Below are positions 8,504 through 17,015 of a stretch of 64,000 bases of DNA, piece by piece. The notes beneath the pieces were generated by a model. It saw only the letters and a program-made list of their open reading frames with translations. It ran no database searches and had not been told where the DNA came from. Numbering within the stretch: position 1 is the first letter of the stretch; each line of letters starts with the position of its first letter. Position numbers and translations under genes: made by a program. The stretch comes from Paenibacillus sp. (GTDB lineage Bacteria; Bacillota; Bacilli; Paenibacillales; YIM-B00363), in contig NZ_JAPSKE010000027.1 of the NCBI RefSeq assembly GCF_031177825.1, positions 1-64,000 on the forward strand, in the 5' to 3' direction.

Positions 8504-8629
8504 GAATGTATAGGGGACGAAAAAGTTCGTCTTCATCTCGCACAAACTGGATTCTCGAATACGCAAGGACTCGAAGGCGCTAGGTACGGCTGGGGGAATT
8601 GGTTCGGCGAGTTTGAAAAGGTGTTGTAA
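8504..8629 (+). pseudogene. 3' remnant of an SRPBCC/AHSA1-family gene
   Basis: From the DsrE stop the same frame stays open for 41 codons to a TAA at 8627. The translation ends KVRLHLAQTGF...ARYGWGNWFGEFEKVL. This matches the C-terminal strand and long helix of AHSA1/SRPBCC proteins (typically L.H.GF ... GW...L..L...L). No start codon, ribosome site or N-terminal part is present, so only a tail survives. A terminator follows at 8636, as expected for a gene end. Confidence 0.5.
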
Positions 8630-8635
8630 CCTCGC

Positions 8636-8672
8636 GAGACGACGGAATCCTATCCGTTCGTCTCTTTTGTTT
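8636..8672 (+). terminator. Rho-independent terminator
   Basis: GAGAC-GA-CGG pairs with CCG-TT-CGTCTC and runs into TTTTGTTTT. It closes the PNPOx/DsrE unit and the SRPBCC remnant. Confidence 0.7.
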
Positions 8673-8846
8673 TACGACGCTTATTTACTTTCGCTATGGC
8701 TCGGGAGTGGCGCTCGCATGCTTCTTGAGGTTCTTCGCGCGCCTTTATGCTTGATATGACTTCCTTAGCGATAGACCATGCGCGGCCAGAATACAAATCC
8801 ATCTATTGGCAATCCTAAGCAAAAATCTTTTCGCGAGGGACTGTCT

Positions 8847-10145
8847 ATGACCACGGAACAACAACAGCGCTTCATCGACGCTGTCTCGCGCCGATTCGCA
8901 GACTGCGGCGATTATGCGAACGAAGCTCGGCAGTCGCCGCGGGGACCGTTGCAGCTCTTATACCTGAATAGTATTGTAGACCCGGCCAGTCTGTCTGAAA
9001 CTATAGAAGCCTACCTCTCGGGAGCCGCGGAAGACAAAGACGTCTCCGTGTCGGACGCCGTCGATGCTCTCCTCTCGGGTAAGATGATTCTTGCGGAGCG
9101 TAGCGGAATCGCCATTCTGTCGCCGAGCGCGCGCCGGTTGCAGCGTACCGTCGGAACGCCGCAGAGCGAAACGTCGCTGTTGGGGGCGGCGGATGCGTTC
9201 ACCGAGGCGCTGAACGCGAATGTCGGGCTGCTCCGAATCCATGCGCGGTCGCCTGATCTCGTCGTCCGCCAGTTAGAGACGGGGACGCGGCGCAAGCGAA
9301 CGGTCGCAATCTGCTTCCTGCGGTATACAGAAGACAGCGAGGCGATCGCTCGCGAGATCGAGCGCGAACTGAACGAGCCGGGAGGTTTGGAAATCGAGCA
9401 TTTACAGTCGTTAACCGCCCGTTTGCGGCAACGCAGCTGGAGTCCGGTGCCGCCCTGCCTCTCGACGGAACAGCCCGAACAAGCCGCGGCACTCCTCTTG
9501 GAAGGCCGCGTCGTCCTACTCGTCGATCAGTTGCCGTTCGCGGTTGTGGTCCCATCGCTGGTAACCGATATGTGGAACATCTATTCCGATCGCAATTACG
9601 CGAAGTCCGTCATGATCGCGGTTCGCGGGATGCGCATTTTAGGCATCATGGTAACGCTACTGGCACCCGGTCTTTACGTCGCTTTGGTGAGCGTCAATCC
9701 GGAGCTGTTCCGTATCGATATTGCGCTCTCGGTGGCGAAGAGCCGGGAAGGCGTACCTTACCCAGCGATCGTCGAGATGTTGATGATGCTCATCGTCAGC
9801 GAGATGATCGTCGCCGCCAGCGTAAGACTGCCCAAGAGCATCGGTCCGACGATCACGATGGTAGGCGGCATTATTTTGGGACAGGCGGCCGTCCAAGCGG
9901 AACTCGTCAGCAATCTGCTGCTCATCGTGCTATCCGCGACGATAATCGCGAATTTTACCGTGGTCGGATTGCAGCATGCATACATGCTGCGACTCTTTAA
10001 GTATGGGGGTGTCCTGCTCGGTTCCATCTACGGCGTCATGGGCCTCATCTCGGGACTCGCATGGCTGCTCCTATATTTCGGAGGGATTCACTCGTTCCAA
10101 GTTCCTTATCTCGGCTTGCGCCCGCGCCGGGAGGAACGGATATGA
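8847..10145 (+). CDS. Spore germination protein, GerA family (A subunit of germinant receptor)
   Basis: 432 residues. The soluble N-terminal ~240 residues (LYLNSIVDPASLSETIEAYL, then LLRIHARSPDLVVRQLETGTRRKRT) and the following four to five membrane helices (MRILGIMVTLLAPGLYVALV ... PKSIGPTITMVGGIILGQAA) are diagnostic of GerAA/GerKA-type proteins. These form the inner spore membrane germinant receptor with B and C subunits. The ATG at 8847 with GAGGGA upstream is preferred over 8778. Odd: after VPYL only about ten residues remain (GLRPRREERI), where relatives usually have a longer cytoplasmic tail, so the C-terminus may be shortened. The stop overlaps the next start as ATGA. About 210 bases upstream hold no gene. 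Confidence 0.9.
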   Translation: MTTEQQQRFIDAVSRRFADCGDYANEARQSPRGPLQLLYLNSIVDPASLSETIEAYLSGAAEDKDVSVSDAVDALLSGKMILAERSGIAILSPSARRLQRTVGTPQSETSLLGAADAFTEALNANVGLLRIHARSPDLVVRQLETGTRRKRTVAICFLRYTEDSEAIAREIERELNEPGGLEIEHLQSLTARLRQRSWSPVPPCLSTEQPEQAAALLLEGRVVLLVDQLPFAVVVPSLVTDMWNIYSDRNYAKSVMIAVRGMRILGIMVTLLAPGLYVALVSVNPELFRIDIALSVAKSREGVPYPAIVEMLMMLIVSEMIVAASVRLPKSIGPTITMVGGIILGQAAVQAELVSNLLLIVLSATIIANFTVVGLQHAYMLRLFKYGGVLLGSIYGVMGLISGLAWLLLYFGGIHSFQVPYLGLRPRREERI

Positions 10146-11224
10146 GCGGCGCGGCGCGACTCGCATCCGTCTTCTTCGCGGTACACTTAAGCATGCTCTT
10201 CTACTTGTACCCGGAGAACGTCATCGGTATGTCTCATTTCGGGCAATGGGCTCCGATCCTTGCGGGGTATGCGATAGAGCTCGTGTTTCTCCTCTTCTAC
10301 TTATCGGGGTTGTCCGCGTTTCCCAGGGAAGACGTGGCGGACATTTTGTCTCGTTGGGGCGTCTGGGCCGCTCGACTGCTGCTGCTTCCTTTGCTGACGT
10401 ATTTCTTTACGAGTCTGGTACTGTTGAACCGAAGCCATGCGGAGATTGCGGCGATTTTATTTCTGCCGAATACGCCAATCTGGGCGCTGCAGCTGCTAAT
10501 GCTCGTCATTCCGTTACGGGCGGCGGCGGTCGGTTTCGCTTCGGTGCAGCGAGGCGCGATCGCGATCCTGCTGTTCGTCGCACCCTTAATCGCCTTCTCG
10601 TTGGCGTCTTGTTTTCAGAATGCGAATTTGAATTACCTCTTTCCGCTCCAGGCCGATGGGTTGTTCTGGCGGAAGGAATTATTTCTCTCTGTATTGATCC
10701 CCCATTCGGGGTTTCTGTTCCTTGGTATGACGGGGACCGTCTGTAATTTCGCTTCGCGCCCGCTGCGTCGAGCATTGTTCCTAGCGATGGGGGGGTTACT
10801 GCCGTTCTATTTCCTCGTCGCATACCTTCCGATTCTCATACTTGACCCGGGCAACGCGGCGCAGTTTCAATTTCCGCTCCCGGCCGCGCTGGATACCGTC
10901 AATCTGGAATGGCTGATGTTCGATCGGATCACCATGTTTTACGTCGTCGCGACGATCGTATTAATATACGTGTACTCTGCGGTGCTGTTCTGGTGTTCGA
11001 CGAGGCTGGTGTCGAAGTTGTATTGGCCATGGTCTCCGAAGCCGCTGCTGTTCGGGATCGCCGCAGCGGTGTACGTTTCGTGTTTGGCGATACCGGATTG
11101 GTATACGTTCGACGTCTTGTCGCACTGGAATGCGCCGTTACGGTTATACGGGATCGCTTGTATTCCTGTGCTGGCGTTCGCGGTCGCGATCACGAACAAG
11201 CGCGTGAGGAGGACGATCAATTGA
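10142..11224 (+). CDS. Spore germination permease, GerB family (B subunit)
   Basis: 360 residues, almost entirely hydrophobic with about ten membrane helices (SVFFAVHLSMLFYLYP, LLLLPLLTYFFTSLVLL, IAILLFVAPLIAFSLA, LFLAMGGLLPFYFLVAYLPILIL). This fits the GerAB-type amino-acid-permease-like subunit that binds the germinant. The start at 10142 overlaps the A-subunit stop by four bases (ATGA), meaning translational coupling; an earlier in-frame start at 10061 would lie inside the A gene and is rejected. The germinant cannot be predicted. The C-subunit gene overlaps its stop. Confidence 0.9.
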   Translation: MSGAARLASVFFAVHLSMLFYLYPENVIGMSHFGQWAPILAGYAIELVFLLFYLSGLSAFPREDVADILSRWGVWAARLLLLPLLTYFFTSLVLLNRSHAEIAAILFLPNTPIWALQLLMLVIPLRAAAVGFASVQRGAIAILLFVAPLIAFSLASCFQNANLNYLFPLQADGLFWRKELFLSVLIPHSGFLFLGMTGTVCNFASRPLRRALFLAMGGLLPFYFLVAYLPILILDPGNAAQFQFPLPAALDTVNLEWLMFDRITMFYVVATIVLIYVYSAVLFWCSTRLVSKLYWPWSPKPLLFGIAAAVYVSCLAIPDWYTFDVLSHWNAPLRLYGIACIPVLAFAVAITNKRVRRTIN

Positions 11225-12294
11225 AGATTCGGTTGCGAACGGCGGCGATCCTTGCGGCTTTCGCGCTGATTTTGAGTGGCTGCTGGGATTCGAAATCGAT
11301 CGATAATCGGCTGCTGCCGGTAATTATGGGAGTGGATCGGATTCCGGGACGAGACGGTTATATCGTAAGTTTGCGCATTCCCGACCCGAAGAGCGGCGAG
11401 TTCCACGCCATTCGGGCCGAAGCGAAGACAATCAGCGAAGCGTTGGATCAGATCCGAATGAACGAGGAACGAAGCATCGACGTGCTGCACCTTACGCTTA
11501 TCCTCCTGGGCCGAGAGCTCGCGGAGGAAGGGGTGACAGACGTGTTAGTATACGCGATGCGAGCGCGGGAAATCAAATCCAAGGCGTTTCTGGTCATCAC
11601 CGAAGGTACCGCTTACGAGATGATCGGCGGTCAGAAGAACGTCCGCAAGGAGAGCGGTAAGCAGATGCTCGACCTGTTCAGCAGGGATGGCGGTTGGACA
11701 CCCTACGTTGCGCTAACGTCCGTATGGGAAGGGTACCGCGACGCGCATTCCAATACGGCGGACATGGCGCTCCCGATAATAGAACTTGGTGACAACACGC
11801 TCTTTCACATCGTCGGCTCCGCGGCGTTCCGGGACGGGCGCATCGCGGAGATCATTTCGCCGGAGGAGACGTTCCTGTATAACTTGTACCGTAATCGCTT
11901 CAAAGGCGCGATTGTCGAAGTGACGGACTCCGCCAGCTTGCAAATCGTCGGTGCGAACGTCTCGAATCGGACGTCGTGGAAGGGGGACACGCCGAAATTA
12001 GAAAGCACCCTGCGCCTTAAGACCATTGTCATGGAGGCCAACGAAGGGGCGGCGCAATCGACGGAGAAAATCCGCAAGGATTTGGAGAGGATGCTGAACC
12101 GACGATTCCGGGAACTAATGGTGAAGTTGCAGCGCAACCGTTCCGATATTTTAATGACGGGGGTTATTTTCCGAAACAAGCTAAGTCCCGATCAGATCGA
12201 GAAATGGGAAGAACGGTATTACCCGAAGTTGGACTTCGACATACGCGTACAAGTCGACGTCCGCAACACCGGAAATTTGAAGATGCCACAGTAA
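11221..12294 (+). CDS. Spore germination lipoprotein, Ger(x)C family (C subunit)
   Basis: 357 residues. The N-terminus KIRLRTAAILAAFALILSGC is a lipoprotein signal with lipobox LSGC, followed by WDSKSIDNRLLPVIMGVDR, the opening of Ger(x)C proteins. The TTG at 11221, behind GAGGAGGA and overlapping the B-subunit stop, is the start; longer in-frame readings overlap the B gene. Later family segments are present (LDQIRMNEERSIDVLHLTLILLG and the C-terminal LERMLNRRFRELMVKLQ). Like its relatives it should be anchored to the outer face of the inner spore membrane in complex with A and B. It is the last gene of the ger operon; no strong terminator was seen after it. Confidence 0.92.
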   Translation: MKIRLRTAAILAAFALILSGCWDSKSIDNRLLPVIMGVDRIPGRDGYIVSLRIPDPKSGEFHAIRAEAKTISEALDQIRMNEERSIDVLHLTLILLGRELAEEGVTDVLVYAMRAREIKSKAFLVITEGTAYEMIGGQKNVRKESGKQMLDLFSRDGGWTPYVALTSVWEGYRDAHSNTADMALPIIELGDNTLFHIVGSAAFRDGRIAEIISPEETFLYNLYRNRFKGAIVEVTDSASLQIVGANVSNRTSWKGDTPKLESTLRLKTIVMEANEGAAQSTEKIRKDLERMLNRRFRELMVKLQRNRSDILMTGVIFRNKLSPDQIEKWEERYYPKLDFDIRVQVDVRNTGNLKMPQ

Positions 12295-12414
12295 CTGAAC
12301 GGATGAATGTTTGCCCATATCCGCTGGATCGTCTCGGTATTTCATGGATTTCGCAGGATAGGCATCTACTATGCCTACGATCGGACAGCCTTACGCCCGT
12401 CGCGATGACAGCGC

Positions 12415-12445
12415 TTGCCACAGACATCCAGTTTACAGGTATAAT
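12415..12445 (+). promoter_or_regulatory. Possible promoter of the SGNH esterase gene
   Basis: TTGCCA (12415-12420) and a consensus TATAAT (12440-12445) are separated by 19 bases, longer than ideal, about 50 bases before the start codon. Confidence 0.4.
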
Positions 12446-12496
12446 AGGGGAAGAAGTACATTTTCGACAGTTCTCTATAATAGGCGGTGTACGAAC

Positions 12497-13159
12497 ATGA
12501 GGGAACAAATCATTTATTTGGCGGGGGATTCCACCTGTGCGACATATCCTCCGGAACAGGCGCCGATGCAGGGGTGGGGGGCCAGACTCCATCGATTTCT
12601 TCCCGCCGACGTCCGGGTCGTCAACGAAGCGACATGCGGCAGGAGCTCTAAGAGCTTTATCGAAGAGGGCAGGTTGGAACGCATTTTGCAGCGGATTCAA
12701 CCCGGAGACTTCTTATTCATTCAATTCGGTCATAACGACGGCAAGGAAGACGAGGCAAGGCATACGAGTCCTTGGAGTACGTACCCCCGGTATTTGCGGC
12801 AATATATCGATGGAGCTAGAGGGAAGGGGGCTCGGCCCGTCCTAATTTCACCGATTTGCCGAAGGCATTTCGACATCGACGGTTTGCTGCTCCACACGCA
12901 TGGCGAATATCCTCGGTCGATGGAAGCGTTGGCCGCACAAGAGAAGGTTCCTTTCATCGATTTACACGGAAGAACCGCCGTCGCCTTTAAAGAGATGGGG
13001 GACGCTGCATCGAGGGAGTGGTTGACATGGCTGCGACCGGGCGAGCATCCGAATTATCCGGAAGGGATCGAGGATAACACGCATCTCAACGAACGGGGCG
13101 CGGAGGCCGTCGCGCGTATGGCGGCCGATGCGATCGACGCGCTGCAACTGATCCTATAG
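12497..13159 (+). CDS. Rhamnogalacturonan acetylesterase-like SGNH hydrolase (YesT/RhgT-like)
   Basis: 220 residues with all SGNH blocks: nucleophile Ser12 in LAGDST, block II GRSSKSF, block III GHND, and the catalytic Asp193/His196 in EDNTHLNERG. The GDST start and the DNTHLNERGA block are typical of rhamnogalacturonan acetylesterases, which remove acetyl groups from the pectin backbone. There is no signal peptide, so it would act on imported oligosaccharides. The ATG at 12497 gives a family-like N-terminus (REQIIYLAGDST); its ribosome site is poor. It lies convergent to another SGNH gene and upstream of the galactan-type locus, so a side role in plant cell-wall use is reasonable. Confidence 0.85.
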   Translation: MREQIIYLAGDSTCATYPPEQAPMQGWGARLHRFLPADVRVVNEATCGRSSKSFIEEGRLERILQRIQPGDFLFIQFGHNDGKEDEARHTSPWSTYPRYLRQYIDGARGKGARPVLISPICRRHFDIDGLLLHTHGEYPRSMEALAAQEKVPFIDLHGRTAVAFKEMGDAASREWLTWLRPGEHPNYPEGIEDNTHLNERGAEAVARMAADAIDALQLIL

Positions 13160-13160
13160 C

Positions 13161-13185
13161 GTGGAAGGCATGGCCTGCCTTCCAC
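13161..13185. terminator. Hairpin between convergent SGNH genes
   Basis: A perfect 10-bp stem, GTGGAAGGCA / TGCCTTCCAC, with loop TGGCC follows the upstream stop codon directly. No T-run on either side, so its role in termination is likely but not certain. Confidence 0.5.
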
Positions 13186-13238
13186 GACCGGGAATCATGC
13201 CCTTGGGCGCTAAACAGTGGTTCTGCGATTTTCTCGGT

Positions 13239-13943
13239 TCACCGGCGCAGGAGCGGACGCAATGCGTTGGCCCAGCAGCGGTACCCGCGTTCTGTCAAAT
13301 GACAAAAATCAGGTGCCGTCTGTTCGGACAACGTTCCGTCGGACTCAAGGAGCTGCGGGCCTATATCCACGAACGCATACCGACGTTCCGCGGCCAACTC
13401 GGCGTAAAGGGCATTCATCTCGGCAATTCGCTTACGGCGCGGGTGATCCGGGTGTTGCTCGCGGGGGAATACAGCCATGATAATGATATTCGCTTGGGGC
13501 GCTAAAGCTTCGACTCGGTCGCAAATCGCACGCAAGCCTTCCGCAACTTCCTCCGGTCGATTCGCCCGGGCGTTCGCTGTCTCGCTTGTATTGTTGGTCC
13601 CAATCAGAATCACAACCGTCCTTGGCTGAAGACCGTTCATCTCCCCATGATCAAGCCGCCAAAGCACATTTTGGGTCCGATCCCAACCGAAGCCCATATT
13701 GAGCACCCGATAGGACGAGAATACCGAGTTCCACGCTTCGGGAGCGCCTAGGATGCTTTCCGTCCGAGGTTCGCCTCCCCAGAAATGAGTAATCGAATCA
13801 CCGATCAGGACGATTTCGGGGTTTATCTCTACCTGCTTCCGAAGCACGTCTTCATGCCGCTTCCACCAATCGTAACAATCTTCCTCCAGCTTGGGAACTG
13901 GGATCGTCGCCGTATTGACGGCGGCTTCGCGATGGTTCTTCAA
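13239..13943 (-). CDS. SGNH/GDSL hydrolase (acetylhydrolase-like esterase)
   Basis: 234 residues. SGNH signatures: Ser50 in VLIGDSITHFWGG, Gly in GFGWDRTQNVLWRL, Asn in VILIGTNNTSE, and the catalytic Asp-x-x-His in DFCHLTERGY near the C-terminus. The layout with an N-terminal helix (CYDWWKRHEDVLRK) resembles platelet-activating-factor acetylhydrolase-like SGNH esterases often found in glycan-use loci. No signal peptide, so cytoplasmic. The TTG at 13943 behind GGAGGTTAGGACG is preferred over a GTG at 13958 that itself overlaps the ribosome site. Substrate unknown; deacetylation of an imported oligosaccharide is inference. Confidence 0.85.
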   Translation of the reverse strand: MKNHREAAVNTATIPVPKLEEDCYDWWKRHEDVLRKQVEINPEIVLIGDSITHFWGGEPRTESILGAPEAWNSVFSSYRVLNMGFGWDRTQNVLWRLDHGEMNGLQPRTVVILIGTNNTSETANARANRPEEVAEGLRAICDRVEALAPQANIIIMAVFPREQHPDHPRRKRIAEMNALYAELAAERRYAFVDIGPQLLESDGTLSEQTAPDFCHLTERGYRCWANALRPLLRR

Positions 13944-14269
13944 CGTCCTAACCTCCACGGATTGAAAAATGGTACCTCACATCCCCATAGTAAACGGTGC
14001 GGTACGGAAACTCCAGTTGTGCGCGACTGCTCCCGTATACAACATAGGAATCATTACCCCGAACAAGTCCTTGACAAACAAGGGCTTTATTTATTTAGGA
14101 AGCATATGCGGCTTCTTGCGAAGGCGAAATAGGGCTGCAACGGCTCCCCAATTTATCAATAAAATGATAGGTTGTCACAGAGGAAAGTAAGCGCTATACT
14201 TTCTTTGTTGTGGAACAAAATACCAAATTGCCAAATGATAGAAACGCTCAACAGATTGGGGGGATACCT
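13944..14269. other. Intergenic region between divergent SGNH and ABC genes
   Basis: No supported gene. Short open frames exist on both strands but none has a ribosome site or a recognisable product. It contains the ABC exporter promoter at 14172-14200. Confidence 0.5.
14172..14200 (+). promoter_or_regulatory. Sigma-A promoter of the ABC/DUF1854 operon
   Basis: TTGTCA (14172-14177), exactly 17 bases, TATACT (14195-14200). The GTG start and its GGGGGG ribosome site lie 70 bases downstream. Confidence 0.7.
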
Positions 14270-16462
14270 GTGTCGATCCAGGATCAACTACCGGAGCATC
14301 TCCGGAAGCAACTCACAGGCGAACCGCTGTTCAGCGCCAAGACGGACCTTCTGCACGACGGACGATTCGGCTTGCAGTGGATCGCCGTTACCCGCAGCGA
14401 CATCGCGATCTGGCCGGAGGAAGGTCCGGCAACGATGCGATTGCCGATCGCGGAGCTGAAGGACGCGAGAGCCGTCGGCGGAATCGGCGGCGGTACGCTG
14501 CTCGCCGACACGGAAGACGGCCCGGTCGTGATCGCCCGCTACACGGCCGCCCTGACGTCGGTCTTCACTTTCGCCGCGAAGCTGCTGGGAGCGCTCGCGA
14601 AGAAGGAGGAGCTGCCGGTCGCCTCGGAGCGCGACTTCCCGCGGTATTGCCCGACTTGCGGCAATCCGCTCGGCGAAGGCACGCAGGTGTGCCATCAATG
14701 CTTGAACAACGGCAAGGTCGCCGGCCGAATGCTGCGTTACGCCAAGCCATACAAACTCCAATTGGCCTTAGCGGCTTGTATGCTGGTAGGGACGACGTTG
14801 GTGGAACTGGTGCCGCCGTATCTGACGAAGATCATGATCGACGATGTGCTGCAGGCGAACAGCCCGGGTTCTACCCTGCTTCTCGTCATTTCCGGGTTGG
14901 GTCTTACGATGCTGCTGATGAGCGCGATGCAGACGGTGAGAGGCTTCATCGGCGTATGGGTCGGCTCCAAGCTGATGGGCGATCTGCGCAAGGACGTTTA
15001 CGGGGCGCTGATGCGACTGTCGCTAGGCTTCTTCGACCGCCGGCAGACGTCGCAGTTCATCGGGCGCGTCAACAACGATGCGGAATCGATGCGCCAATTC
15101 ATGACGGACGGCGTCGTCTTCGTCTGCGGCGAGTCGATGCGGATCGTCGCCATTTTCATCATTATGTTCACGTTGGATTGGAAGCTGTCCCTGTTCGCGC
15201 TGCTGCCGATGCCGGTCATGGTGGCGGTGTCGATGACGATCTGGCCGAAGATCGGGCGCCGCTGGTATCAGCAATGGCGGTCGATCTTCCGGCTCAACAC
15301 GCTGGTCGGCGATTCGCTGCAGGGCATTCGCGTGGTCAAGGCGTTCGGTCGGGAGAGGGAGGAGATGTCCCGTTATGCCGACGCCAACGTCGATGTCGTT
15401 CGGTACAACATCCGGATGGAAGGGCTTTGGCAATTCATGTTTCCGGCGTTCAACCTGATCGCGGGCGTCGGTACGCTCCTGATCTGGTACAGCGGGGGCA
15501 ACAAGGTGTTGGCCGGCGAGATGCAGCTGGGGGTGCTGATGGCGCTTGTCGCGTATCTCGGCATGCTGTTCGGTCCGCTGCAATGGGTCAGCCAGATGAT
15601 CAACTGGGCCAGCAATGCGATGGCCGCCGCGCATCGGGTGTTCGAAATTATGGATACCCCGGCGGAAGTGCCCGACGTGCGCGAGCCGATGCCGCTCGGC
15701 GTGATTAAGGGCGATGTCGTCTTCGAAAATGTGACCTACGGGTACGAGAAACACCACCCGGTTTTAAAAGATATCGATCTGCAGGTAAAGGCCGGAGAGA
15801 TGATCGGTCTGGTCGGTCATTCGGGGGCCGGCAAGTCGACCTTCATTAATCTCATATGCAGATTTTACGACACGGACGAGGGGGACATTCGCATCGACGG
15901 CGTCCCGATCCGCAGCATCGGCCAGTCCGATCTCAGAAGGCAAATCGGCGTCGTCCTGCAGGAGACGTTCCTGTTCGACGGCTCGATCGCGGACAATATC
16001 GCTTATTCCAAGTCCGACGCGACGCCGGAGGATATTATGCGGGCGGCCAAGATCGCCAATGCGCATGATTTCATCGTCAGGCTGCCCGACGGCTACGACA
16101 CGCGCGTCGGAGAGCGAGGACATAAGCTGTCCGGGGGCGAGAAGCAGCGCGTGGCGATCGCTCGAGCCATTATCCACGATCCGCGCATTCTGATTCTCGA
16201 CGAGGCGACCGCTTCCGTCGACACGGAGACGGAGCGGCAAATTCAGGAGGCGATATCTAGGCTGGTGCGAGGGAGAACGACGTTCGCGATCGCGCATCGG
16301 CTGTCCACGCTCCGCAACGCGGACCGTCTGGTCGTATTGGAACGCGGGAAGATCGTCGAGGTCGGTACGCACGAGCAGCTTCTCGAGAAGGAGAACGGCG
16401 TCTATCGCAAGCTGGTCGACGCGCAGAAGGAGCTGTCCAAAATCAAGGGGGTAGAGGGCTGA
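14270..16462 (+). CDS. ABC transporter (fused permease/ATPase) with N-terminal regulatory domain and zinc ribbon
   Basis: 730 residues, about 130 longer than a usual half-size exporter. Residues 1-115 form a soluble beta-rich domain (WIAVTRSDIAIWPEE, TMRLPIAELKDARAVGG). Next comes a zinc ribbon with Cys127, Cys130, Cys141 and Cys144 (CPTC...CHQC), then a six-helix exporter membrane domain (~150-460) and the ATPase: Walker A GHSGAGKST, signature LSGGEKQR, Walker B ILILDEATAS, H-loop IAHRLST. This extended form is known next to DUF1854 proteins, some in cyanophycin-related loci; the cargo here is unknown. The GTG at 14270 follows GGGGGG. The DUF1854 gene overlaps by one base (TGATG), so the two should work together. 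Confidence 0.9.
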   Translation: MSIQDQLPEHLRKQLTGEPLFSAKTDLLHDGRFGLQWIAVTRSDIAIWPEEGPATMRLPIAELKDARAVGGIGGGTLLADTEDGPVVIARYTAALTSVFTFAAKLLGALAKKEELPVASERDFPRYCPTCGNPLGEGTQVCHQCLNNGKVAGRMLRYAKPYKLQLALAACMLVGTTLVELVPPYLTKIMIDDVLQANSPGSTLLLVISGLGLTMLLMSAMQTVRGFIGVWVGSKLMGDLRKDVYGALMRLSLGFFDRRQTSQFIGRVNNDAESMRQFMTDGVVFVCGESMRIVAIFIIMFTLDWKLSLFALLPMPVMVAVSMTIWPKIGRRWYQQWRSIFRLNTLVGDSLQGIRVVKAFGREREEMSRYADANVDVVRYNIRMEGLWQFMFPAFNLIAGVGTLLIWYSGGNKVLAGEMQLGVLMALVAYLGMLFGPLQWVSQMINWASNAMAAAHRVFEIMDTPAEVPDVREPMPLGVIKGDVVFENVTYGYEKHHPVLKDIDLQVKAGEMIGLVGHSGAGKSTFINLICRFYDTDEGDIRIDGVPIRSIGQSDLRRQIGVVLQETFLFDGSIADNIAYSKSDATPEDIMRAAKIANAHDFIVRLPDGYDTRVGERGHKLSGGEKQRVAIARAIIHDPRILILDEATASVDTETERQIQEAISRLVRGRTTFAIAHRLSTLRNADRLVVLERGKIVEVGTHEQLLEKENGVYRKLVDAQKELSKIKGVEG

Positions 16463-16959
16463 TGGCGGAAAGCTTCGACATCCGAATCTTAGGGCCGAAC
16501 GACACGTATTTCAGCCGCGGCAAGGGCGGGGTGCTCCAAGGCGTCGTTGACGGCAAGCCGTTTGACGAGCTTGTCGTCTACCGGGCGTTCCCGTTCCGGT
16601 ACGCAACGGAGTATATTTCGGTACGCGATGCCAAGGGAGAGGAGCTCGGCATCGTGCGCGATATCGCGGAGTTGAACGAGGAGAGCGTCGCCGAGCTGAC
16701 GAAGGAGCTTCAGCTTCGGTACTTCCTGCCGAAGGTGACGCGCGTCGACAGCGTGAAATTCAAGTCCGATCTCTGGTTATGGGAGCTGCAGACGCATCTA
16801 GGGCCGACCCGGATGGCGATGCGAAATCTTCACGAGCACCTGCAGTATCCCGGCGACGGTCGGGTCGTGCTGACCGATCTGGGCGGCAAGCGCTGCGAGA
16901 TTACCGACTGGCGGTCGCTCGACTCGCACAGCCGAAGGCAGCTGGAGGAAGTGTTGTAA
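16462..16959 (+). CDS. DUF1854 domain protein, partner of the upstream ABC transporter
   Basis: 165 residues matching DUF1854 along most of its length: LVVYRAFPFRYATEYISVRDAKGEELGIVRDI, then LQLRYFLPKVTRVDSVKFKSDLWLWEL and GRVVLTDLGGKRCEITDWRSLD. DUF1854 genes are repeatedly found just after an ABC exporter carrying the same extra N-terminal domain, suggesting an accessory or regulatory subunit; the molecular role is not established. No signal peptide or membrane helix, so cytoplasmic. Its start overlaps the ABC stop codon by one base and a strong bidirectional terminator follows. Confidence 0.88.
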   Translation: MAESFDIRILGPNDTYFSRGKGGVLQGVVDGKPFDELVVYRAFPFRYATEYISVRDAKGEELGIVRDIAELNEESVAELTKELQLRYFLPKVTRVDSVKFKSDLWLWELQTHLGPTRMAMRNLHEHLQYPGDGRVVLTDLGGKRCEITDWRSLDSHSRRQLEEVL

Positions 16960-16963
16960 CATG

Positions 16964-17001
16964 GAAGAAGCCTGTTGACCGAGTAGGTCGACAGGCTTCT
17001 T
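16964..17001. terminator. Bidirectional rho-independent terminator
   Basis: AAGAAGCCTGTTGACC pairs with GGTCGACAGGCTTCTT (one G-T pair) around a GAGTA loop. It separates the DUF1854 gene from the convergent GH43 gene. Confidence 0.8.
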
Positions 17002-17015
17002 GCGTGTATACACAG

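Noticed and set aside
13977-14090. 37-codon minus-strand frame (KDLFGVMIPMLYTGAVAHNW) and a plus-strand frame from 13969
   Set aside because: No ribosome site, no recognised family, and they contradict each other; left as unsupported.
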